Source: Acidobacteriaceae bacterium
Lineage (GTDB): Bacteria; Acidobacteriota; Terriglobia; Bryobacterales; Bryobacteraceae
NCBI GenBank assembly: GCA_903970405.1
Contig: CAJCIT010000231.1
Coordinates: 1-64,000 of the forward strand
Direction: 5' to 3'
Length of the DNA stretch: 64,000 nt
The position numbers were made by a program, and so were the translations under genes. Below the pieces are notes generated by a model, which made no database searches, was not told the DNA's origin, and saw only the letters and a list, made by a program, of their open reading frames with translations. Below are positions 42,900-50,515 of this stretch, in pieces; the stretch's first letter is position 1; every line of letters starts with the position of its first letter.

Positions 42900-45800
42900 C
42901 TAGAACACCACCTTCATACCGAACTGAATCTGCCGTGACGTTGTCGCGGTGCTAGTGATCAGACCCGCGGTTGAGCTCACTTGTCCGCTGGAAAAGACAA
43001 TCGCGTTCGGAGTACCGAAATTGGCGTGGTTCAGCGCGTTGAAGAATTCTGACCGGATCTGCAGTTTTACGCGCTCAGTAATGGCGATGTTCTTGAACAG
43101 CGACACGTCAAGGTCGGCGAGACCCGGCCCGGTCAACACGCCGCGCCCTACGTTCCCATAAGTGCCCGCCGTGGGCAGGACAAACGCATTGGGATTGAAC
43201 CATTGATTCGGATTCCCTTCCACAATCGGCCCGCTGAAGGTTGTGCTGTAGGAGGGGCGGTCCGGGTTGCGGGTATCGCCGTCGCCCGAACGGTTCGAAC
43301 CGACTTGCGGAGTGACGGGGAATCCGCTCAGCAGCGTGGCAATTCCATTCAGTTGCCAGCCGCCGATGAATTTATCGCCGGTGTCAGAGACATTCCCAAA
43401 CCAGGCTTTGCCGCGCCCGAGCGGCAGCTCGTAACGGGCCGACAAACTGGCCTGATGATCGGCATTGAGCGCGGACGGCCCCCAGTCAGCCCGCAGGTCA
43501 TTGCGATTCAGCACCATCTGGGCTTCGTTGCTGGCCTGCGCGCCGGTCAGCGCGGAATTGATGTCCAGGTTTTTTGACCACGTGTAGTTCGCGCGAAATT
43601 CCAGGCCATGGCTGAATCGCTGCGTAACGTCAGTCTGAAGCGCGTTGTAACTGCTGTTGCCTTCCGTGTACCAAAAGAAGCCGCCGGAGAGGTAGGGGTT
43701 GGGCCGCGTCCCGACGGGGATATAGCTAACGCCTTCGGCGACCTTCCCTTTCGCCGAACCCACGCCGCCCGAAACGCAGCCCGCTACATTTTGACACACC
43801 TCGGCCGGAATGCTGTTCGGATCGATGCTGATCAATTCGTGGTACCCGAATGACCCGACGTAAGCCACTCTCAGTGACATCTGATTCGTCAACTGCCGCT
43901 CCACAGTGAGATTCCATTCGTTCACCGCCGGGGTTTTGGCGTTGGGCTGAACGCCTTGCGGCGCATAGGTAGTGCAAGGCGCGGCAACTCCCGGGCCGCA
44001 CTGGGGCGGGGGTTGCACTCCTTTCGCGACGGGAACAATAGATGGCAGCGGAACGTTCGCGTACGAAGCCGTTCCGTTGTAGGGCGGCAAGGAATTCACC
44101 AGAAAACTGAGATCGTCAATCAGCGAGTAGTAGACGCCATACCCGGCGCGAATAGCCGTTTTTCCGTCGCCCGCCGGATCCCACGCCAGCCCAAGCCGCG
44201 GACCCAACAGGTGGGCGGCGTTGTTAGCGGTGAAGAGCGATTTGCCCACCAGGGGGTTCGTCTCCAAAACGCCGGCTGAATTTGTGATGTAATTCGAAGC
44301 GCGGCCATCGGCCTCATTCCAGCCATCGGTGAATTCGTAGCGCAGGCCGGCGCGCACCGTCAAATTCCGCCGCACTTTCATTACATCTTCGGCATACCAG
44401 GCGCCCAGAAAGCTGCGGAAGGCCAACTCGCTGGGATTCGGCACCACCTGAAAGCTGCTCACCGTTCCTTGCAGGAACGTGGTTAGGCTGGTGAAACTGG
44501 CCTGGCCCAGTTGGCGAGAAGCCGTATCTTCGTTATCCTGTAGCGGCTGGAACCAGACGCCGACATTGAATTGATGGATGCCCTTCGTAAATTGGAAGTC
44601 ATCCTCATAGGTAAAGAGGTTTCTCCGGTTCCAGACGTTCGCCGCGTTATTCGGGCCGGCTGATGTAATGGCCGATGCGCCGGTGGTGGTGACGCCACCT
44701 CCTATCACAATTCCGCCCGGACCCCCACTGCCTGTCACAAAATTGAGGTCCGAAGGGAACGATGTCACCTGCGGGGCGTTGAAGTTGAATGCCGCCCGGG
44801 AGAAACCCAACCGGGCCGTATTCAGCGCTTCAGGTGAAAAAATGTGCGTTTCCTGCAAGCTGGCTACTTGACTCACCAGAATCAGGTACTGCGCAAACAA
44901 GGGGTCGGACGCAGGCGTCAGGTTAGTGCCGTCATCAATCGTGTACGCCGCGGTGAGGGTATCGCGATCGCCAATCGCGTAGTCCCCGCGCATGGTGCCG
45001 AAGTCTTCATGGACGCTCTGGCGAGGATTGTTGTAGGAAAGCGCAATCCCGGTGGGCACGCCGTTCGAATATAACTCCGGACCGTTGGCCGCGGGCCACA
45101 GCGCCATATACTTCAGCATCGCGGGATTGAGCTTCGCAACAGGCTTATAGATGCCGGCGGCATTGGGGAGCAAGCCCAGACGCGCCTGGGCATCAGGCAC
45201 TTCGCTCAAGCTGCTTTCGGCCAGCGCCTGGCGGAAGCCTTCATAGTTGCCGAAGAGGAACAGGCGGTTCTTGATCACGGGTCCGCCCAGCGAGCCGCCA
45301 AACTGATTCCGGCGGAACGGCGGCACGAAGCCGCGGTCGAAGAAATTTCTCGCGTCCAGATCGCTGTTACGGAGGAACTCAAACAGCGTTCCGTGCACGG
45401 CATTGGCTCCCGATTGCGTAACCACAATGACCTGCCCCCCCGCCCGTTTGCCGTATTCGGCCGAATAGGTGTCGGTCAGAATGTTGAATTCGCGAACGGC
45501 GTCAATGCCCAGTAGTTCCCCGCTGGCTCCGCCGGGCGTGTCGGCCAGTTGGCTGGAGCCGGTGTATTCAATTCCGTTCAAGAGCACGATGTTGTCCGCG
45601 GGCCGCCGGCCTTCCACGCTGAATGTGTTGCCGTTACTGGTGCTGGTTCCGGCGCTTTTCAGGGTGAAGTCGATGGCGCCGGGATTCAAAGTGATGAGAT
45701 TGTCGAAACTGCGCCCATTCAGCGGAAGATCTTTCACTTGGCTCGCGCCCACCAGTCCGGCAGTCGATTCCGTAGTTGTGTTGACGATTGGCGCTTCGTC

Positions 45801-46181
45801 TGAAACGTTGACTTCGGAGACGAATGTCCCCACCTCAAGCTGGAAATTCACCGTGGCGTTCTGATTCAGCGTCAGCGTGACGCCCGTCCGGTTCACCGGC
45901 TTGAATCCGCTCTTCTCGGCGCGGACTTCCGTTGGTCCAAGGGGCAGGGCCAGAACCTTGTAGTTGCCGGATGCATCAGTTGTGTCGCTCCGCCGTGCTC
46001 CGGTTTCGAGGCTGGTGACGGTGATGCTGGCCCCTGGAACGCCACTTCCCGAGGGGTCCACCACCGTGCCCGATAGAGCCGCTGTGACCTGCGCGTGGAT
46101 GGGGCGCGCACCAGCCAGAAGGAGCAGTCCCACTGCCGCAAGTCCGAGAACCACGGCGAAAAGTGACTTAAGCGTCCACAA
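42900..46181 (-). CDS. TonB-dependent receptor-like (Oar-like) outer-membrane protein
   Basis: This protein of about 1093 residues carries a signal segment (TLKSLFAVVLGLAAVGLLLLAGARPIHAQ), a carboxypeptidase-regulatory-like beta domain (ALSGTVVDPSGSGVPGASITVTS, about 30-110), a plug region with VKDLPLNGRSFDNLITLNPG, and a beta-barrel ending IQFGMKVVF with an aromatic last residue. Such proteins are abundant in acidobacteria and are thought to import or bind carbohydrates or peptides. The start is uncertain: TTG 46181 places the signal peptide at the N-terminus, but it has its ribosome binding site too close; the frame continues upstream through the palindrome at 46187-46266 to ATGs at 46292, 46328 and 46493. 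Confidence 0.88.
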   Translation of the reverse strand: MWTLKSLFAVVLGLAAVGLLLLAGARPIHAQVTAALSGTVVDPSGSGVPGASITVTSLETGARRSDTTDASGNYKVLALPLGPTEVRAEKSGFKPVNRTGVTLTLNQNATVNFQLEVGTFVSEVNVSDEAPIVNTTTESTAGLVGASQVKDLPLNGRSFDNLITLNPGAIDFTLKSAGTSTSNGNTFSVEGRRPADNIVLLNGIEYTGSSQLADTPGGASGELLGIDAVREFNILTDTYSAEYGKRAGGQVIVVTQSGANAVHGTLFEFLRNSDLDARNFFDRGFVPPFRRNQFGGSLGGPVIKNRLFLFGNYEGFRQALAESSLSEVPDAQARLGLLPNAAGIYKPVAKLNPAMLKYMALWPAANGPELYSNGVPTGIALSYNNPRQSVHEDFGTMRGDYAIGDRDTLTAAYTIDDGTNLTPASDPLFAQYLILVSQVASLQETHIFSPEALNTARLGFSRAAFNFNAPQVTSFPSDLNFVTGSGGPGGIVIGGGVTTTGASAITSAGPNNAANVWNRRNLFTYEDDFQFTKGIHQFNVGVWFQPLQDNEDTASRQLGQASFTSLTTFLQGTVSSFQVVPNPSELAFRSFLGAWYAEDVMKVRRNLTVRAGLRYEFTDGWNEADGRASNYITNSAGVLETNPLVGKSLFTANNAAHLLGPRLGLAWDPAGDGKTAIRAGYGVYYSLIDDLSFLVNSLPPYNGTASYANVPLPSIVPVAKGVQPPPQCGPGVAAPCTTYAPQGVQPNAKTPAVNEWNLTVERQLTNQMSLRVAYVGSFGYHELISIDPNSIPAEVCQNVAGCVSGGVGSAKGKVAEGVSYIPVGTRPNPYLSGGFFWYTEGNSSYNALQTDVTQRFSHGLEFRANYTWSKNLDINSALTGAQASNEAQMVLNRNDLRADWGPSALNADHQASLSARYELPLGRGKAWFGNVSDTGDKFIGGWQLNGIATLLSGFPVTPQVGSNRSGDGDTRNPDRPSYSTTFSGPIVEGNPNQWFNPNAFVLPTAGTYGNVGRGVLTGPGLADLDVSLFKNIAITERVKLQIRSEFFNALNHANFGTPNAIVFSSGQVSSTAGLITSTATTSRQIQFGMKVVF

Positions 46182-46186
46182 CCCTT

Positions 46187-46266
46187 CCGAGCCGCGACCG
46201 TCCGGGAGCGACCGCGTTGCTGGTCCTATCCCGCTAGCCGGTCGCTCCCTCACGGTCGCGGCTCGG
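46187..46266. repeat. Palindromic repeat in the leader of the Oar-like receptor
   Basis: Positions 46187-46214 and 46239-46266 pair over 28 bases with two mismatches, leaving a 24-base loop. The right arm, CGGTCGCTCCC, then CACGGTCGCGGCTCGG, matches the ends of dispersed copies at 26057 and 40513. The hairpin lies immediately upstream of the proposed start of the receptor gene. Because its length keeps the frame open, the receptor ORF can be read through it. Confidence 0.8.
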
Positions 46267-46536
46267 TCTGCTCGGCGGCTCGGTCGGGACATTGTCCGAG
46301 CAAATGTGAGCGTGAGGAGATGAAGCATCGTAATCAACAACCAGTTTAGTGAACACGCCCGTGAGTGGCTCGAAGAGGATAACCTGACGTATAGGTAGCC
46401 GGCGCGGCCGCAACCTGCGGGGCGGCCCGTTGGCAGGATGGGCCACCACCACTGTCGCTCCCTGAGATCCGAGAACGTTGGAAAAAACCTCAATCTAATG
46501 TCAGGAGGGCACCGCAGCAGCGAGTCACTGCCCGTT

Positions 46537-46631
46537 ACCCGATTGCTTACGCGCGCGGTTCAGAAGTTGCGTGAGCGATCTGCGAACGTCAGAACCAGCG
46601 CCGCCGGCCGCTCCCTGATGATCGGGCTCTG
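46537..46631 (+). repeat. Dispersed intergenic repeat, copy 3
   Basis: This copy starts ACCCGATTGCTTACGCGCG, has the core GCGCGCGGTTCAGAAG (46551-46566), and continues GTTGCGTGAGCGATCTGCG to the block CCGGCCGCTCCCTGATG and GGGCTCTG. The block from 46566 matches copy 1 with one difference over 36 bases. With the hairpin at 46187 it takes up much of the 568-base gap between the receptor and the cytochrome-like gene, where I see no gene. Confidence 0.75.
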
Positions 46632-46749
46632 CAGCACCGCGGGAGGCGCCCGCTCCGAGCACGTAAGTTGTCAAGCCTATTCCTCCCCACACAGTTCATT
46701 CTAGTCAGGCTCGCGCAGGCAGCTATGCACCATCCGGAAACGATCATAG

Positions 46750-48084
46750 CTACTTCCGCTTGCGCAAGGCGAAGAAGGCTTTCTTATCGAGCGCGGCGTC
46801 CACTGCCACATCGAAGAATCCCACCATCATCTCTTCCCATGTCTGCTCGCCCCACCTCACCGCCGAGTCCGGATCGGGATTGTTCGGGTTGTTGCGTGAG
46901 TTATCCCATTCGGCGGTGGCGCTAAGCGTCGCGCCGGCGGGAAGCCGCAGCGGCTCGGCCAGGCGGTAGCTCATTTGCCAGTGGAAATCCCAATTCACAT
47001 CGAGGAGCGTGCGGGGCCTTTCTCCCGGTAAGGCAACCGAAAACGTGAAGCGCTTGCCGCGCGCGTGCAGATGAGGAAACAGGTTCAGCAGCAGCGCATC
47101 GCCAGGCATGGTTCCGTGCACACTGGCGCGATAATCCGGTACGCCTGGTGGAATCAGGAACCGATCATTGGTGAGTTGCAGGCTGAGCACGCGCTGCGTA
47201 GGCCGCTGCTTTGAAAACACCAGACCGATGGACGTCTGGTCATGCGAAGCCACGCCGCGGGTGGTGTAGTGCATCTGGAAGACAAGATCGGAACCGGCCT
47301 TGATGAACTTGGCCATGCCCGCGGGCCACCGGTCCGGCAAACTGCCCGGGGCATACACCAGCAGCAGATCGCTATCGGTCCAGGCGGCGCCCTTCCGGTC
47401 TTCTTCAGAAGTGAGCGTGCGGCTGGTGAAGGTGGGCCCAACAGGCGCGCCCTTCATCCATGTTGAGCCGGGCTCGCGAACGTAGACGACGGCATGGTGG
47501 ACGGCGGCGCGGTCGCCCGGACGAATTTCCGCCATCTGGACCCAGCGATCTTCGGTGAAGTGCGTGGGCACAATGGCATAGGTGTAATCGATATCGCCCT
47601 TGGCAGGCAAAGCAACGCGCGGCATGGTGAAGACAACATCAGGCTGGTTGCCTTCAGTCCCCAGTGACCAGCCCGCTGCCCAATGCTTCGGAGGCGGCGC
47701 CTCGGCGGGATTGCCCGCGGGCGCGCCGGCGCTGGCCCAGTTACTAACCATGCGAATCTCTTCATCACGAAGGGTCGGGTCATTGGCGAATTTCGCTGAC
47801 GAACCAGGACGCACGAACCAAGGTGGCATGGCGCGCTGAATGACGCGCTCGCGAATAGCCCGCGCCCACGGCCGCGCTTGCGCGTACGTTTCGAGACTCA
47901 TCGGCCCGATCTGGCCCGGGCGGTGGCAGGACTGGCAGCGCTCCTGAAGGATAGGAAGAACGTCGCGATAAAAGGTGGGTCCGGAGGATGCCGCGCCGCT
48001 TGTCGTGAAGTCGAGGAACAGAAGAGCCGCGGCGACAGCGCTAATCGGCCGCTTCGGACGTCGCAGTCTCAGGCGATTTCTCAT
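46750..48084 (-). CDS. Exported heme c / copper type II monooxygenase-like protein
   Basis: The 444-residue protein has a basic N-terminus with a hydrophobic signal (AVAAALLFLDFTTSGAASSG), a single heme c site CQSCH (Cys50, Cys53, His54) within YRDVLPILQERC, and then a region like copper type II ascorbate-dependent monooxygenases: AAVHHAVVYVREPG, LVFQMHYTTRG and LFPHLHARGK supply the histidine-rich motifs. It would sit in the periplasm and may oxidise an organic substrate. ATG 48084 is chosen from the signal sequence; its 5' end overlaps the crotonase gene by 44 bases. It is probably transcribed with that upstream operon. Confidence 0.8.
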   Translation of the reverse strand: MRNRLRLRRPKRPISAVAAALLFLDFTTSGAASSGPTFYRDVLPILQERCQSCHRPGQIGPMSLETYAQARPWARAIRERVIQRAMPPWFVRPGSSAKFANDPTLRDEEIRMVSNWASAGAPAGNPAEAPPPKHWAAGWSLGTEGNQPDVVFTMPRVALPAKGDIDYTYAIVPTHFTEDRWVQMAEIRPGDRAAVHHAVVYVREPGSTWMKGAPVGPTFTSRTLTSEEDRKGAAWTDSDLLLVYAPGSLPDRWPAGMAKFIKAGSDLVFQMHYTTRGVASHDQTSIGLVFSKQRPTQRVLSLQLTNDRFLIPPGVPDYRASVHGTMPGDALLLNLFPHLHARGKRFTFSVALPGERPRTLLDVNWDFHWQMSYRLAEPLRLPAGATLSATAEWDNSRNNPNNPDPDSAVRWGEQTWEEMMVGFFDVAVDAALDKKAFFALRKRK

Positions 48085-48868
48085 TCTCGGTTTCCGGATA
48101 CGTGGAAGGCGGCATGGAAGGCCAGCGCACATCGCGATGTTCTTTGAAGGCGCGCACTCCTTCCCGGAAATCCTCACCGGACATCACCTTTGACCGCAGG
48201 GTCATGGCGAGTTCGCCTTGCTCCCTGGCAGACAGGCCGCGGCTGCGGCGAACATACTCGAGGCCGGCGGAAATAGCGGTTGGACTGGCCCGCGCCAGAT
48301 CGCGGGCGATGGCGCTGGCGCGGTCATCCACCTCAAACGGAAAGATGACTTGATGGACCAGGCCCCATGTCAAAGCATCCTCGGTGGAAAAGAGCCGGCC
48401 AGTGAGACTGAGCTCAAGCGTGCGCCGGGGCCCCAGGGCCGCCTCCACCGCGCGGTAAATCGCGAAGGGCCACAAGCCGACGCGCATCTCCGTTAAACCG
48501 AAGAGAGCGCCGTGTGCGGCGATGACCACGTGGCCTTGCGCCACCAACCCCATGCCGCCGCCGAGCGCCGGGCCGTTCACGCAGATGACAATCGGCTTGG
48601 AGGCGTGGGCGCCGATGGTGAACAGGCGTTCGTGCGAAGTCAGCTTGTGGCGATTTGCTTCATGCGCTGCTTCCTCAAGATCCATGCCGGCGCTGAATAC
48701 TGTGCCGGCCGCGCCGATGAGAATGGAGCCGATTTGGGGATCGTGTTGAACCGCTTCAATGTGCGCGGCGAGATCATCGCACATCTTGGCAGTCAGCGCG
48801 TTGCGCTTCTCCGGACGATTGAGAGTGATGCGCAGAACGCGGTGGTCACGCCGAACCAGTAAGCTCAT
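48041..48868 (-). CDS. Enoyl-CoA hydratase/isomerase family protein (crotonase)
   Basis: The 275-residue crotonase has the N-terminal LRITLNRPEKRNALT, the oxyanion-hole segment FSAGMDLEEA, and CVNGPALGGGMGLVAQGHVVIAA followed by FGLTEMRVGLWP. In classical hydratases two glutamates act; the first of them (in GGGxEL) is replaced here by Gly, while the second is kept in LTEMRVG. It may thus be an isomerase, hydrolase or hydratase with altered chemistry. The gene overlaps the AtuA C-terminal-like gene by 23 bases and belongs to the acyl-CoA operon. The last 25 residues are low complexity and overlap the next gene. Confidence 0.88.
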   Translation of the reverse strand: MSLLVRRDHRVLRITLNRPEKRNALTAKMCDDLAAHIEAVQHDPQIGSILIGAAGTVFSAGMDLEEAAHEANRHKLTSHERLFTIGAHASKPIVICVNGPALGGGMGLVAQGHVVIAAHGALFGLTEMRVGLWPFAIYRAVEAALGPRRTLELSLTGRLFSTEDALTWGLVHQVIFPFEVDDRASAIARDLARASPTAISAGLEYVRRSRGLSAREQGELAMTLRSKVMSGEDFREGVRAFKEHRDVRWPSMPPSTYPETENEKSPETATSEAAD

Positions 48869-49184
48869 GAGGCTCTACCTCGACTTCCATTGTTAGCAGA
48901 GCCGCGCCGTGAGTCTTGCCCTGGGCGTCGGTCCGCAGGGAGATAGTGCCGCCGCCATCCAGGGCCTGCTCCATCACAAAGTTCAGCGCCAGAAGATTAG
49001 GCAACTCATAGCGCGTGACTGGGCCAAGCACTAGCGGGCCGAAGTGCGACTTCACGCGATCGGCGGTGACTTCGCGAACGAGCGCCGGATAGTAGCGGGG
49101 TTCCTTGGCGATCAGGCCGACATTCGAGATGTCGCCTTTATCGCCCGAGCGGGCATGGGCAATCTCACGCAAACGGATTTTCAT
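48846..49184 (-). CDS. AtuA C-terminal-domain-like protein
   Basis: The 112-residue protein begins MKIRLREIAHARSGDKGDISNVGLI, the signature of the C-terminal part of AtuA/DUF1446 proteins, and contains GPVTRYELPNLLALNFVMEQALDGGG. In Pseudomonas AtuA is one polypeptide; here this part is a separate gene whose ATG overlaps the stop of the N-terminal gene as ATGA (49181-49184). The two products probably associate. Its job in acyclic terpene or related acyl-CoA metabolism is unknown. Confidence 0.85.
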   Translation of the reverse strand: MKIRLREIAHARSGDKGDISNVGLIAKEPRYYPALVREVTADRVKSHFGPLVLGPVTRYELPNLLALNFVMEQALDGGGTISLRTDAQGKTHGAALLTMEVEVEPHELTGSA

Positions 49185-50515
49185 GAGATCGCCTCAATGG
49201 CAGGCTGGATGGCGTTACGCGGAATCAGCGCCGGCCAATAGGCAACTACCTCGCGCACCGCCGGACGGCCTTCGCCATAACCGGTGGCGGTGGGCGGGCC
49301 ATTGAGCACCAGCGGAATCACCTCACGACTGAAGCGTTCAAGGCTTCCTTTGTCGCGGCCGCGCGCGCCGATTCTCACTTGCACTTCGGCCGGCTCCGCC
49401 AGCGGCGGCGCCAAATGCGCGAGACAGGCGTTGATACCGAAGAACTCGGTGTGAATCTTCTCGAAAGACAGATTGAGGGCCGCGAGACGTTCGCGGACGA
49501 TGCGGTCAGCCGTTTCTGCCTTCGCCAGGGCATCGGGCGCCGAGTAGACCAGCGTGCCGATACACTTCCACCCGTGCAGGTAAGAAATGGAGACCTTGAG
49601 GAGGTCCGGACGGGGAGCGCCGCGGACGCCCGAGAGAGCGATGCGATCGGGGCCATCGTCCGTGAGATGCACGGTGGTGAAGTCAGCCACGACATCAGGC
49701 GTGAGGTACCGCGTGGGATCGCCTATTTCGTAGACCAGTTGTTCAGTGACGGTGGCGCGGGTGACGCGGCCGCCGGTGCCGGGATGCTTGGTGATGACCA
49801 TGTGGCCGCCGGCTTCGGCCTCAATGAGGGGGAAACCGATGTTCGCGAAGTCTGGTGTGGTTTGCCAGTCCAGATGGCAGTTCCCGCCGGTGGCTTGCGC
49901 GCCGCATTCAATGATGTGACCGGCCGCAGTCCCCGCGGCCAGAAGATCCCAATCGTCTTCTTTCCAACCGAACTCGTGGATCATGGGCGCCAGGGCCAGC
50001 GCGGCGTCGGCGCAACGGCCCGTTAGAACGATGTCGGCGCCGGTATCGAGCGCGCGCGCCATGGGAAACGCGCCGGCGTAGGCATTGGCGCTTTGAATGC
50101 GATCCCGAATGCTCACCAAGGGTGCGCCGGTATCGATGTTCCTGAGTTCGTGTCCGCATGTGACGAGGTCGTCTATCTTGCCGAGAACGTCATCGCCCAG
50201 AACGACGGCCACCTTGAGACCAGGAGCAAGGCGCAGAATTTCACGGGCACAGGCCACAGGATTAACGCCGCCGGCATTAGCGACTACCCGGACGCCCTTC
50301 GAACGCAGAGAGGGCGCGAGTTTGGCGGCGAGCGGCGGGAAGTCACGCGCATAGCCCAGGTTGGGATCGGCCTTGCGCTGCTTCTGAAGAATCGACATAG
50401 TAACTTCAGCGAGATAATCCAGCGTGAGATAGTCAAGCGGACCGCCTTCCACGAGGCGAACGGGCGCTTCCAGCCAGTCGCCCCAGAACCCTTGGCCATT
50501 GGCGATCCGAATCAT
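49181..50515 (-). CDS. AtuA-like acyclic terpene utilisation protein (DUF1446)
   Basis: The 444-residue protein starts MIRIANGQGFWGDWLEAPVR and contains LDYLTLDYLAEVTMSILQKQR, VVANAGGVNPVACAREI, VLTGRCADAALALAPMIHEFGW and GGNCHLDWQTTPDF, all typical of DUF1446/AtuA. AtuA is needed for growth on citronellol or geraniol in pseudomonads, but its reaction is not known. Its ATG overlaps the stop of the carboxylase gene (ATGA at 50512-50515), so it is translationally coupled. The pathway could be acyclic terpene or a leucine-like branched acid. Confidence 0.88.
   Translation of the reverse strand: MIRIANGQGFWGDWLEAPVRLVEGGPLDYLTLDYLAEVTMSILQKQRKADPNLGYARDFPPLAAKLAPSLRSKGVRVVANAGGVNPVACAREILRLAPGLKVAVVLGDDVLGKIDDLVTCGHELRNIDTGAPLVSIRDRIQSANAYAGAFPMARALDTGADIVLTGRCADAALALAPMIHEFGWKEDDWDLLAAGTAAGHIIECGAQATGGNCHLDWQTTPDFANIGFPLIEAEAGGHMVITKHPGTGGRVTRATVTEQLVYEIGDPTRYLTPDVVADFTTVHLTDDGPDRIALSGVRGAPRPDLLKVSISYLHGWKCIGTLVYSAPDALAKAETADRIVRERLAALNLSFEKIHTEFFGINACLAHLAPPLAEPAEVQVRIGARGRDKGSLERFSREVIPLVLNGPPTATGYGEGRPAVREVVAYWPALIPRNAIQPAIEAIS

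Noticed and set aside
42873-42900. Hairpin CGTGGC/GCCACG after the dehydratase and receptor genes as an intrinsic terminator
   Set aside because: Neither strand has a T-run after the stem; the T-run on the receptor strand comes before it.
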